From contig JBBDHG010000127.1 in the NCBI GenBank assembly GCA_037951165.1, positions 770,001-834,000 of the forward strand: a stretch of DNA of 64,000 bases, in the 5' to 3' direction. Position numbers and translations under genes: made by a program. How positions within the stretch are numbered: position 1 is the first letter of the stretch; every line of letters begins with the position of its first letter. The notes under the pieces are model-generated. The model had not been told where the DNA came from and did not search any database. It saw only the letters and a list, made by a program, of their open reading frames with translations. This document shows positions 35,114 to 46,270 of this stretch, one piece after another. The DNA is from Lophius americanus (taxonomy: Eukaryota > Chordata > Actinopteri > Lophiiformes > Lophiidae).

Positions 35114-35222
35114 GACGGTGGATCAGTTGGTTGAGCGGTTGTCCACTTACCTGAAAGTCGGTGGTTCGATCCCTGTTCCCTGCGATCCATATGTTGAAGT
35201 GTCCTTGCGCAAGATACTGAGC
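35114..35222 (+). mobile_element. tRNA-related SINE-like head
   Basis: GGTGGATCAGTTGGTTGAGC (box A-like) is followed by GGTGGTTCGATCCC (box B-like, GGTTCGATCC), then TGAAGTGTCCTTGCGCAAGA, a common fish SINE body. It is not a working tRNA: the anticodon stem is unclear and there is no matching acceptor 3' strand. It abuts a copy of the dispersed repeat at 35265. Confidence 0.6.
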
Positions 35223-35264
35223 CCGGTCGATTCTTAAGAAATAGGACCGACGGTTCAAACATTA

Positions 35265-35740
35265 TGTCTCGAAAATTTGGGAGATAAAGTTCCCCTTTCA
35301 CTTTCACAGAATCAACGCAGTCCTTCCTCGCACTAAGGTCTCTGTGGGTATAAAGTTTGAAAATGATCCATGAAATGGTTTTGAGGTATGTCTCAAAAAC
35401 AGTGTTTATCGTAAAATATCTCCCCCTAGTGAGTCACAATGTGAACTTTTAGATCAAAACACTGTTTACAAGATAGTTTTCCTCGAGTCGATTCATATGC
35501 ATCCAATTTAGACTTAATCAGAACCACAATGGTTGAGAAATTACAAGCGAAAAATATGTGGAGAAAAAGCCCCTTGTGTCAGAAATATAAAATTGACTTT
35601 TCCCTAAAATCACTCCAGTTCTACTTCGCAATAAGGTCAATCTTCATATCGATCCATTAAATAGTTTTAGAGTTATCATGTTAACACGAAGGATCTGCGT
35701 TGGCGGACGCTGCCATTATGACGATAACTCCCCAAAGTCA
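35265..35740 (-). repeat. Unclassified dispersed repeat, copy 3
   Basis: The minus strand starts GGGGAGTTATCGTCATAATG and holds two internal units, each with ATGGATC plus an ACTGG.GTGATTTT or ACTGCGTTGATTCTG motif, the CGACTCGAGG motif and CTCACTAGGGGGAG. It is the best-preserved copy for defining the unit. Its far end abuts the tRNA-like SINE head at 35114-35222. Confidence 0.75.
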
Positions 35741-36534
35741 ACGAGACAAAAACGAACAAACGAAACGGAGGTTAACCCCTGCGCTCAGTGCTAAGTACAA
35801 ATATATATATATATAGTGGGTTCTATCTATCTACAAAGAATGAAGGAATGTAATTAGCACTATGTCAAGATAGTCCCGACTAGTAGCTAGCACAATGCTA
35901 ACACATATACAACTAATACTTGTCACAAGGCTATAACAAAATGGACATGAAGATGGATAGCTTTACAGTGAAATATTCAAGGCACACAAACTGGAGCTGT
36001 CGAGATCAGTCGGTCAGGGGCTTTGTTGCCCAGAAATCAGGCCAACCCCCTAGATCAGCCAAAGCAATATTGCCAGTCAGTCAATCCTCTTCCCCTGTTA
36101 CCTGTCACTTGACATACATCCTAATGGGGGAACAGGAGGTCTCACTCTCACATTAGATTCACATGTCAAACTATGCAAACCAATTACTGCTGGCTGTAAC
36201 AGTGTGAAGCCTCCGTGTTTCAGCCGTCAGCAATCATGCTCTTAAATGAATATAGCTTATTTTTCAATCATACTTTTTTTTTTTTAAACAAAATGTTATG
36301 ATGGTAAAAAGTTTTGTAGCACTTAGTTAGCAGCTTGTCCAGGATTCACCCTGCCAGAACAGGATGAGTGCTTTCAAAAAAAAATGAATAAATGAATGTG
36401 CAAAGACTACCCTTATAAAGGATTTAGGAATGGTTTATAGCCAATTTTGTAGGATGTCAGTTGTGAATACTAATCGGGTAACAAATTAGGAAAAAATGAA
36501 GACAACATTTACCTGTTACTTGCCAAATGGTGAA

Positions 36535-36690
36535 ATTTTATTTATTTTTCAAAGACAGTTTATTTAATGATTTGAAAGGTGTTTAGAACCTAATTAATAA
36601 CCGAAGCATAAACCATTCATAAAATATTTATAAGGATAGTTTATTTATAACGTAACACCACTTTAATTTATTTCACAATAGTAAAGCATT
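36535..36690. repeat. AT-rich repeat related to the 43255 element
   Basis: CATAAACCATTCATAAAATA, TAACGTAACACCACTTTAA and TTTCACAATAGTAAAG resemble, loosely, the ends and interior of the inverted-repeat element at 43255-43519. It may be a diverged relative. Confidence 0.3.
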
Positions 36691-37584
36691 CACCTCACCT
36701 TGAGTCTGCACAGACAGCGCTGTATAATGCAGCCCTCCATATATTAACTCATAGTTCTGGGGTTGCGAAATAATATAAAACTGTTTCATTATAAGTTTGA
36801 GGAGGTTTTCTCTCAAATATGAGCAGTAGTGTGGTTTCTTATTCTCTCATGAATAGATAAATTCATGCATATTCTATTATAACACAGAGGAATATCTATG
36901 TGTGAGCACTCAAAGTATCTTTTTGTATGTAAATGTTTTAACAAAGACAAAAATAAATGACTGTTGCAGCTACTATTCCATCCTCCAATGAAGCCATAGT
37001 AGAACATGGAGCTACGGTCAATTTATTCTTGCAGTCAGTTGAGTGAATCTTGGAACCAGAGGATGGCTGATAAATGACACATACGCATTTCAATCCAAAC
37101 AATGGTTTGTGGCAAACAAAGCACTTAATTCAATATTTGCACATCCTTGGCAGAAGTTCAATGATGCATAGCAGTCCTTTAAGCTAAATGCTAACCAGCA
37201 CAAATATTAATCATGATATTACTGTGGTCTGGTTGGCAGATAATGCTAAAAGCTTGCATAATGAGACTGAAAAAACAGTTTTCTGAGAACCATCAATGTA
37301 TTAAACTCAAATAATCTGCCGCTAGACACTTTTTGCTGTATTTATTAGCTTATGCAATTCTAACAAAATGTGTTGTGATCATTGTAATTATTGTGAATTG
37401 TGTACAGATGTGTGTACGTGAGTTTTAGGAAAAACACAGCAGATCTCAGTGTACGTGGTGGTATGACAGTAAACTTCTGAATAGCAGCTTAAATGTTTCA
37501 CATGTTCAGCATCTTAGTTTAGAATGTCAGTAGGCTGACACTTGCACATGAGCAATTCAATTTGATGTTGAATAATTTTCCAAA

Positions 37585-37632
37585 CATTGTACTGTATGTA
37601 TGTTCTGTGTAACATGTGATAAATAAAGAATA
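37585..37632 (+). mobile_element. Same SINE family, 3' tail only
   Basis: GTACTGTATGTATGTTCTGT and GTGATAAATAAAG match the 3' tail of the SINE at 48620-48868. Only the tail is present. Confidence 0.4.
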
Positions 37633-37931
37633 GATTATTATTAAAACAATGTCCATCTGGAGTCGATGGGTACATCATTAATTCAGCAGGGGTTTGGTCA
37701 TCAACCAATGTAATCAGTAACTGATGATACAGCTAAATGAAAAATCAAGTCAAGTTTTGTGTTCACTGTCACCAACAAACAAAAATGTCATCCTCATGGT
37801 GGCAGTAGAGGAAATGGCAGGGAATCACCACATTCAGTAAACTTCATCCTTTATGGATCTTGAATGTCTGCAGAAAAAAATCAGTGGTGATTTTTTTAAT
37901 ATGGAGGACATAATGACACTGCATAGAGATG

Positions 37932-37935
<4 letters not shown>

Positions 37936-37981
<46 letters not shown>
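37936..37981. repeat. (TA)n microsatellite
   Basis: About 23 uninterrupted TA units. Confidence 0.97.
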
Positions 37982-37985
<4 letters not shown>

Positions 37986-40189
37986 TATGTATTTCGATTA
38001 CATGTTAAATTTCCAAGCATTTGAATAACATAATTTTAACCTAAACAAATGAATATATTTTATTTTATGCATATTTGTCATTAAAACATGAATGAAACAA
38101 GTAAAATAGTATTTATGTAATATTCCTAAAAGGATCGTATGTGTTTTAACTCTATTTTCCCGTTCAAAAACAATCATAATTTCCTGAAAATTATATGTAA
38201 ACCAATCACATACATTTTAACCAATTGAATCCCGGTTGTTCTATAGTATATATATTTAAACCCTGTTCATATTTTCTAACAGATTAAATCTAATCTTTTT
38301 CATAATTCTAAGCGTCATGCTCATTCTATGAAATTTGGATAAATACATTTTCAGTATATGATTATTTAAATAAAGTCAAACAGATGCCAGTACTTAAACT
38401 TAAACTATATAATGATTGATTTTTTTGGGAGTGTTGAGATTTTGTGGTTTTAGCACGTTGGTATTATGGTGTCACTCTACCGTGATCTTGAAATGCTGCC
38501 TTTCTTAAAATGTGTTAGCACAACAAGTGTGACACTAGAAAGTAACAGACATTTTTCATTTGTGCATTGTAATCAAATCGGAGTAAGGGAAACATTTTCT
38601 TTTTTTTCTGTTTTTCTGCTGTAAGGAGATACAAAAGATAATTTCAGAAAAATGATCATAATGTCGAGCAAGGCTGGAAATGAAAACAGGGTTTTCAGAT
38701 TTCATCATTAGTGTGGCGTCTTCCCTGTGGGACAATTACATAAAGTAAGAACGAGATCGTAGGAAAGGGGAGAGAGAGTTTGGTGTCCTACTTGAGTAGG
38801 TGGATTAAGGAGGAGAGTCAGGAGACCCTGCTGATTCCGCCTGTTATTATAACACGACACCATTCTCAGTGAATTTTCACTCTTTTAACCAGAATCACAT
38901 CCTGTCCAGGCTGCCTTGTGTTTCGTTTTAAAGCTCTCGCACCATTCAATCTGTGACCTCGTAGTCTAGGCTAAAAGCTCCCTCAAGGATAAGATATCAA
39001 TCTCTGGCTCATTTCTACCTCCGTACATTTGTCTTCATCTCCTCTGGTTTTCGATTCATCGTTGCCTATTCCTGCAGCCCTCTCACTCTTGTGGCTGTTC
39101 TCTCTGTAGCCTCCTCCCGTCTTGTCCTTGGACTGTTATGTAAGCGTCACTCTCCTCTTTCTAGCTCCCTTAGTTTTTGTTTGTTTTTCATATATTGCCA
39201 TGGCGATGTGCAACAGAATTGATGGAAGTGAGTTGCAGATGTCAAAGTATAATTAATCTTTTCAATTTGGACTGACTGCTGACACGTCGCAGGATGTTTT
39301 ATCTCCATTCCCGTACTCCGCGTGGTCTAAGCCGCTCAAAGCTTTCGGCACCGTTTTTTGCATTTCAAACCATCAGGAGGATAAACTTGCACAAGTGCTT
39401 TGATGTCATCTATTTGGCTGAATCGTTGCCTGAAAAACTTTGTGCATCCCCGCTGCCGTTTCTTTCCCATCCCCTCAGCATTGAAACCTGTCATAAGGCT
39501 TCATGTTGTGTGAGGTTTATGGTTCTGCTGTAAGCTAATCTCTGTGTTCAAAAGCTGAAGGCCCACTGACTCCAGCCTGCTGACTCTCATTCCTCCGTCT
39601 CCCAGCAGCCTGTTGCCATGGTTACCTCAGCTCAGTGGCAGGCCAATGCAGTTGTCTAATGCATGATCCAACCTCCTTCACTAAACACTAACGCTTTTGT
39701 GCTACTGTCATAAAACGCCTCCCTGACGCTTGCTGCTAGTCAACGGACTTTTGTCGCCCCGGTTTGGACAGCGTGGTGAAAAGGATAGATGGGAATTTGT
39801 TTTCATCACATGCTTGCAGGTGTGCGAATTTGCAATATTGTGACAAAGGTGGACTTGCATAATTTGTAAAACAGATATGAACATCAATTTAGAACTATCT
39901 GTTCTTTCAAACATTTGCTTTTGGCCAATTAAAAATTCTTCAGGTACCTATTTGTGTGTAGACTTCAAATTTATACCAGCAATAATATTAATAATAACTA
40001 GACAATTTCTGTTATCCTGGACAGGAAGTTCCCCATTCCCCTGCAATGTTCGAGCAATCCCCTCCAAACTAAATGTCAAGTTACATCTACAGTATTTTTT
40101 GTAAAAAAAAAAAAAAAGGTCCAGTTGTGAGTAAAATACGCTGTTAGAGTAAGGCATTAAACATACATGATAGATCTCTTTGGTGAGAT

Positions 40190-40560
40190 CGTTCATTTAT
40201 TTGCACCGAATTTCGACAAAATCGGATCACTGGTTGCGATGTTAAGCCACCAAAACTTTTGGAGATAAAGCTTGACCAGGCGTTTAAAGTTTGAAAATGA
40301 TCCAGGAAACAGATTCTGTCCAGGACACAGAGTTTTTCATACGATAAAAGATATCCCTGTAGTGACTAAAATATGAACAACTGGAATGAAGTCTGATGTT
40401 TACAAGATAGATCTCCTTGAGTCGATTCATATACAACACATCTGGACTAAATCAGACCAACTGTGGAGAAATTATGGCCCAAAGAGATTTAGAGATAAAG
40501 CGATGGGCGGCGACTACACTTCTGTCATATCCCCAACTTTACGGGGATAACTGCTTATTA
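40190..40560 (-). repeat. Unclassified dispersed repeat, copy 4
   Basis: The minus strand has GTTATCCCCGTAAAGTTGG, ATGAATCGACTCAAGGAGAT, CTATCTTGTAAACATC and GGATCATTTTCAAACTTTA. The order matches copy 3, with one unit. A SINE follows at 40565. Confidence 0.65.
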
Positions 40561-40564
40561 TCAC

Positions 40565-40748
40565 TTGTTATACACAGTACATCATTGTGAGATTAAATAT
40601 CTGCTTTTTACCCATCCTTGAGGAGCAGTAGGGAGCCTCTGCGAAGCACCTGAGGGGGAGTACGTGTCATAGGGTCTTGCTCAAGGACCCTACGACGGCT
40701 GGAGGATCAAACTGCTGGTATTCTGACCGGGAGATGAACACTCAGACT
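40565..40748 (-). mobile_element. Same SINE family, diverged copy
   Basis: The minus strand has GGGTCCTTGAGCAAGACCCT, TACTGCTCCTCAAGGATGGG and TGTACTGTGTATAACAAGTG, then GATAATAA, matching the body and tail of 48620-48868. The box A region is lost. Confidence 0.6.
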
Positions 40749-41639
40749 ATGGAATAAAGAGACCAAATCCAATTTAATTATATGATTCTCTGTGCCTTCC
40801 CATATTTAGATAATGAGTTCATGAGTTATTTAAAGTCACTCTGATGGAGGGCCAAAATGAATTAGGTGACTCTCGCTGAAGGAAGGAATCTCAATGGCTC
40901 CCTGTGGCCCCAGGCTCATGGTCATCCTTAACAGTTTCATGTAATATTAACATGTCGCAGCAGAGGAGCAGAGTCTATCATGTCGCCTGTAGTAATCGCC
41001 AGTGGTTAGGACTTTTTCCTGGCTTGGGATGGGAGGAGGGGAGCACTCAAGGAATTACCCCTCTTTCTCACCCAGTGGCCTACATTCACAGCTAGGCAGA
41101 CCTTGGCAATCCCTCCCCAGTGGCACCGTCTGATTCGGTTTGTGTCATAACAACAACAGCTTTCATATTTCTTCCCTCCTTGAGTTCCTTAGCGAGTAAT
41201 CATTGCCCTGACTGGACCATATCAGATCACAGAGCAGAAATTATTCATATATTGTAATGTGAGCATGCAATGACATTTAAAAAAAAAGAAAAAGAAAATC
41301 CCTCATCTGGATTTTTTATGGTAGAAAAAAAAATCCCATTAGATTCAATGCTCCGCTCTTGGGAGGGAGGTAAATTATATCCACCAAATGTCTAAAGCGA
41401 CACAAACGTACAGGTTTGTTCAGGTCCCAGCATAAATCAAACAGTGTCCGTGGAGGACTAAAATCCATTTTTCCATGCTTCACAAAATCCATGTTTTATA
41501 TCAGAGAAATGCAATGTCTGCATCTCTGCGGTACAAAAACACACCACACCATAATGAATTGGAGCTAGCTTGTGCCTAATGATGAAGGTGAAATGGACAA
41601 ACTCTACGTAAAGCCTCCCAGTTGTTCTCCTGCATAGCA

Positions 41640-41825
41640 AGGGATTATCCCCGAAAAATCTTAAATTTGAAATTATGTTTCATACATTGGAGATAAAACT
41701 CCCACTAGTGTTGAAAATATACAACTGACCTCTCCCAAAATCATTCCAGTTCTTCCTCGCACTGAGGTCTACTGAAGAATACAATTTGAAATCAGTCTTA
41801 TAAGAGTGTTTCATGAAAATTCCAT
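41640..41825 (-). repeat. Unclassified dispersed repeat, copy 5 (short)
   Basis: The minus strand has CCTCAGTGCGAGGAAGAACT, GGAATGATTTTGGGAGAGG and GGGAGTTTTATCTCC, matching the middle of the family unit. Confidence 0.6.
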
Positions 41826-42639
41826 AACAAACCCGGCTCTTCATGGATCTATCTAAATCTTTGCACGCAAAGTGATCGCTGAGGAGCGTCGAAGAAGTGA
41901 CAGATAAAATACAAGGGTACTATCTCTGCTCAGAATCTGAAATTATTGCTTTCAGCCAGGACCAGAACCAGAATGAGACTGACACGTCAAAAGCGTTCCC
42001 CTCAGAAAGCATACAGCGAGGATGTTGAGCAGGCAGCTGGCGTCAGAGCTGAAACAATCCCGTTGTTATCTCAGCTGTTAAGCTCCACCAGGTGTGAGCT
42101 GACCCGGTGATCATTTCTGCATCACAACACCGCGCGATACCATTCACGGAGAGTAATGACGCCGTCTCCCTCGGCTTTGTGCAGCACAGACATGAAGGCA
42201 AAGTCAGATCGATGCAACCAAAATGTTAAACCATTCAAGAGTGGAACGCTCTTATGAAGTTATTAGGATTAGGTCCTCTCAGGCTGTAAAATGTTCCCAG
42301 TTTATGAAATGTCAAAGAACATAAAAGTAAATTGAAAACCTCTTCCAATTCAGCATGCTCAGTGAAGTAAGACCTTGTATTTGCTTGGACTTGTTGTTTT
42401 CATCATTCAAGGATTTTATCTTTAATCTGTCATCCGAAGAGAAAACCAAACTTCCGCTGTCTTTTCTAGAAGCACGAGAAGTGAAACTGAAATTCGTATT
42501 CGGGCAAGTTAATTAAAAACCAGACGAAACATGTGAGGCAGGACTGTGGCCCCTCGCTTTCTCAAGCATAACATTTATTTGTACCAGGAAAAGGCTTCAT
42601 AAAGAAGATGAGGAAGCTCTGCGGACCATGAAGGCAGCA

Positions 42640-43095
42640 TGTTCTCAACCAGGCTGGATTGATTTTGGGAAAGGTCATTTTTATATTCCAGACACTCGGG
42701 GGGGCTTTATCCTTAAAGGTTTTAGGGTCATAATATTTCAGCATTTGGTCCAATTTAGTCCAAATTTGGTGCCTTCGATGAGATCTATCGTGTATAAGTG
42801 ATAATTTACTCTAATAGTACATATTTTATTCACTTTGGGGAATTTAATCTCCAAAAGTTCTCGGGACTTTTCAACCGTTTGTCCGATTTAGTCCAAATTT
42901 AGTGCCTACGAATCGACACGAGGAGATCTATCTTGTATACATTATATTTCACTGTAATATAATTAGAAAAAATCACACTGTTTTCCAAACATACCTTACA
43001 CGCGTTGGTCCGATTTAGTCCAAATCGAGCCTTTATGAACTTGCCAGATGAGATCTAATTTGTATTTTTCCATATTTTACTGTAATGTTGATATT
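42640..43095 (+). repeat. Unclassified dispersed repeat, copy 6
   Basis: GGATTGATTTTGGGAAAGGT, CACTCGGGGGGGCTTTATCC, GTCCAATTTAGTCCAAATTT, GAGGAGATCTATCTTGTAT and a third partial unit ending CAGATGAGATCTAATTTG. Three GTCCAAAT motifs show internal repetition. Confidence 0.7.
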
Positions 43096-43254
43096 TAACT
43101 TAACTAGCCCGACAAGTAATGGTCCATGAGGAGACAGTTGAAAGTAAAATCCACCTGAGAGCTGGTACTGATTCCCAGAAGTGGTTGAGCAGCTTATAAT
43201 AAGGATAATAATAATCTTATTTATATAACACTTTTCAAACAAAGTTAAAAAGTG

Positions 43255-43519
43255 CCTTACCACTTAACAATAAGACTACCTGTAATCCTTTATTCATATA
43301 TAAATGGTTTATAATTAAGTTATTAGTTAGTTTCTTCTTACTCTTAAGCCATTTATTACAATTTATAAACAATTTATGAAAGAGATAATCACACATAAAG
43401 ATCTATTGAGTTATACAACTTTGTTATTGACTCATTAAAAGTTAAAATGTAATTAGTAAACTAGTTAGAAAGCATTTAGAAACCCTCAATTAAGATATTC
43501 TTATTGTGAAGTGGTACCC
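43255..43519. mobile_element. Small terminal-inverted-repeat (MITE-like) element
   Basis: The left end CCTTACCACTTAACAATAAG and the right end, inverted, GGGTACCACTTCACAATAAG form imperfect terminal repeats. The AT-rich inside has no coding capacity. It sits inside another repeat: AAAGTGCCTTA before it and AAAGTGCTTTACAG after it look like one interrupted LINE-tail sequence. The terminal repeats and a possible 8-9 base target repeat suggest a hAT-like non-autonomous element, but the family is inferred. Confidence 0.55.
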
Positions 43520-44611
43520 AAAGTGCTTTACAGAGCAAAATGAGATAAATGACTAAAGGAGTTCAAATCTGTAAGGTTACGGGAAGAAATGAACAATATG
43601 AAATCATTAAAACCATAATAATAATAAAAACAAAAAGACAAAAAACAGAATCTCTTAGAAGATTAAGAAATGACCTATGAAATAAAATCCAGACAACAAC
43701 CTGAGTAAAAGGGCCCATAAAAATAAGTTTTTGATGGCGAATAAAGAGCTGGCCTCTGATTTCCTCAGGGAGATCCATTGGTCCATGGCCTGGATTAGCA
43801 AAGGGAACCTCAAGGCTTTGGTTCCCTATTATAGCTTACCTCTTAAGCACTCTTCAGATCAACAGAGTTATAAAATAGAGAAATCCAGTGGACCTGTGAG
43901 CAAAGAAAGGAAATAAAGCTGTGGAAACACGCTGCATGAGTTCGCTGGTAATTACTGGGCACCTGAGCAGAAATCCAGACGAAAACCATTTCACCTTATA
44001 TTGCTTTGAAATAGTGGAAAACAAAGTGAAGCATTACTTCGTCTGAAGCAAAGTTATTCCGAGGATTTCCAGAAATCATTTAGAAAGCCACAATGAGAGT
44101 CGATTTTTATTCATATATATTTTTTTGCAGGAATATTTTCATGGCTGAAGGCTAAATCATTCTAAATGATCTACATGAGCTAATAAACAAACTGGGAAGC
44201 CACGCTGTCGCAACTTGATTTTCACAGAGTGGAACGTGATGTGTTGTAGAACAGTGTCGCGGCTCAGCTTTGCTGTGAAGACAACCACATCGACATCTTA
44301 GGGCTGTTTGAGGAGGTGATGTGGTGTGTAAAATAATAATCTGATGAGAGCAGTGTGTTCCAGAGCTGTGGAAAAATAAATCACAGTGGTTAGACACATG
44401 AGTGCCTTTAGAGTCTCTATTGCTACCTATTTGTCTCTCTCTCTGCCTCCTCTTTGTCTTTTGTCCTGCATTCTGAAGCACGGAGAACACCGGCTTTATT
44501 AATCACATCAATCATCAGTAACACCATGGCGACCAAAGGGAGCTCTAATCGCTTCTCTCGGAGCTGACGATTTCTTTTCTGAAGGGCTCATAGCCGTCTA
44601 CATTAACTTGA

Positions 44612-44671
44612 CGTGTGTGTGCGTCTGTCTGTGTGTGTGTCTGTGTGTATGTGTGTGTGTGTGTGTGTGTG
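44612..44671. repeat. (GT)n microsatellite
   Basis: GT-rich tract with CT and AT interruptions. Confidence 0.92.
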
Positions 44672-45135
44672 AGAATGTCTGGGAGGAGATCTGATTGTCC
44701 CTGCATTCCATTTTTATACCAACGGGACACACTAAAAAAATTATTTGTTAGATTCTTTTAATCAGGTTATGTCAACAATTTCCACAAACCTAATTTGTGT
44801 TGGATATGATTTAATAACCTTATTAAGGTGAGAAATAATGGACATATGTGTACTGTATGGAGTAACTGCAACATCATATTGCATATTCATATTTCAGCGT
44901 CGAGTCAACTAAGCCAAAAATGAACTAAATTACGTGCAATTTCTTTTAGTTTTGATATAAACAGTGACTTTAACTGTGTTGATCCTGTCAGACATTCTTA
45001 ACGTTCTATTCTGATTACAGGCTTTACTCAAAGCAGTTCTGTCAAAATCATCGACTTTTGTGGCTTTTAAAAGGCTTCAGATGAAGTTACAGCTGCTGAA
45101 ATGAAAGTTTGAGAAGACATAATTTTGATTAAATA

Positions 45136-45612
45136 TACACTGCATTCAGAAACTATTCTGACACCTTTGCTTTTTATTATGTTGCAGCCTTATGCTGAAA
45201 TCATATTTATTCATCTTTTCCCGCATCAATCTACACCGCAAAACCCATAATTGCAAGAGCTTTTATTTTTTTTGTAAATCTATCAAAAGATAAAAACTGG
45301 ATTGGCATTTTATATACATAGGTACTCTATGGCACTTTATTCTGCCGAAGTGCCTTTCATTTAACTCGATCAACGTTGAAATGTTTCTGCACTACGGTTG
45401 GAGTCCACCTGTGGAAATTTCATTTGATTTGACATGATTTAGAGGCACACACCCGTCTATATGAGGTCATACAGCTGACAGTTCATATCGGAGTAAAAAC
45501 CCGGTCATGTGGTTGAAAGACCTCAGAGAGAGGTTTTTTTTGGAGGCACAGATTTGGAGAAGTCTCCAAAATATCTATGTGGTGTTGAGGTTCCCAAGAG
45601 CAAACTAGCCCC
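45136..45612 (+). mobile_element. Tc1-like transposon, left end and 5' part
   Basis: Begins at a TA with TACACTGCATTCAGAAACTA, the usual Tc1-like terminal sequence of fish. It continues through TTATGTTGCAGCCTTATGCTG, GGAGTCCACCTGTGG, a hydrophobic-poor leader and the start of the transposase region (GAGGCACAGATTTGGAGAAG, GAGGTTCCCAAGAGC). Many substitutions and no open frame. The element resumes at 45960, beyond an inserted repeat. Confidence 0.75.
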
Positions 45613-45734
45613 AACCCTAATTATTATCCATATTATCGAATTGTCATCGCCGCAGCAAATCCTTTGTGTGAACGCGAGGACTCTACAACCATCGCATGGG
45701 TCATATTATAATTTTAAACCCATTCAGACCTTTG

Positions 45735-45955
45735 GGTGATGAAGTACTGGATTGATTTTGGAAAAGGTCTGTTGTATATTGTCAACACTGGGGGGAGTTT
45801 TATCTCCAAATGTTTTGGGCCATAATTTCTCAACCATTAGTCTGATCATAGCTAAGTTATAGTTTTGACATTCACTCCAATAGTTCACATTTTACTCATT
45901 AGGGGGAACATTTTTACAAAAAACTTCACATCTACTCCGAGAAGTTCAATTATGG
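45735..45955 (+). repeat. Unclassified dispersed repeat, copy 7, inside the Tc1-like element
   Basis: TGGATTGATTTTGGAAAAGG, CACTGGGGGGAGTTTTATCT, GGCCATAATTTCTCAACC and CATTTTACTCATTAGGGGG. It lies between the two parts of the Tc1-like element, so it inserted after that element. Confidence 0.7.
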
Positions 45956-45959
45956 GGGA

Positions 45960-46270
45960 CTGTTTGCACAATGCGGGGGATTTGGTTCTTTTCAGGCATA
46001 TACGCTTGCTGTCGGGGACGACAGCATTGCCAAGTTCTTAAAAGGGAGTTTGGAGGAAACACAGTTCTTCGTGGTCACTTTGCAGAGTTGCTGTGTGGAG
46101 ATGGGAGAAACCGGCAGAGGGTCAACCATCACGCTAACATTCCAACGATCTGTGATTTGTGGCAGAGCATCCCGATGGATGCTTCTCCTCAGTGACAGAA
46201 ACATAACAGCTAACTTTCAGAAACTTGCAAGAGTTTACAGGAAATCACCTGAAAGATTTAATTTAACTAT
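45960..46270 (+). mobile_element. Tc1-like transposon, continuation of the transposase N-terminal region
   Basis: In one frame: VTLQSCCVEMGETGRGSTIT, then CGRASRWMLLLSDRNITANF and KLARVYRKSPERF. These match the DNA-binding/linker part of fish Tc1-like transposases (the SVEMGE..RRTTI..AL, GRVARRKPLLS and R..L.FAKRHLK pattern). The DDE catalytic region and right end are absent. It continues the element broken at 45612. Confidence 0.7.

Larger units (their letters stand above)
35741..40189. other. No gene recognised apart from listed repeats
   Basis: Contains the AT repeat, the weak element at 36535 and the SINE tail at 37585. The remainder is AT-rich with no exon-like sequence I can support. 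Confidence 0.5.
40749..45135. other. No gene recognised apart from listed repeats
   Basis: Between repeat copies 5 and 6, the element at 43255 and the GT tract there is only apparently unique sequence with short ORFs. Confidence 0.5.

Noticed and set aside
35114..35190. Functional tRNA gene
   Set aside because: Box A- and box B-like motifs are present, but the cloverleaf is incomplete and the downstream body is a common SINE sequence.
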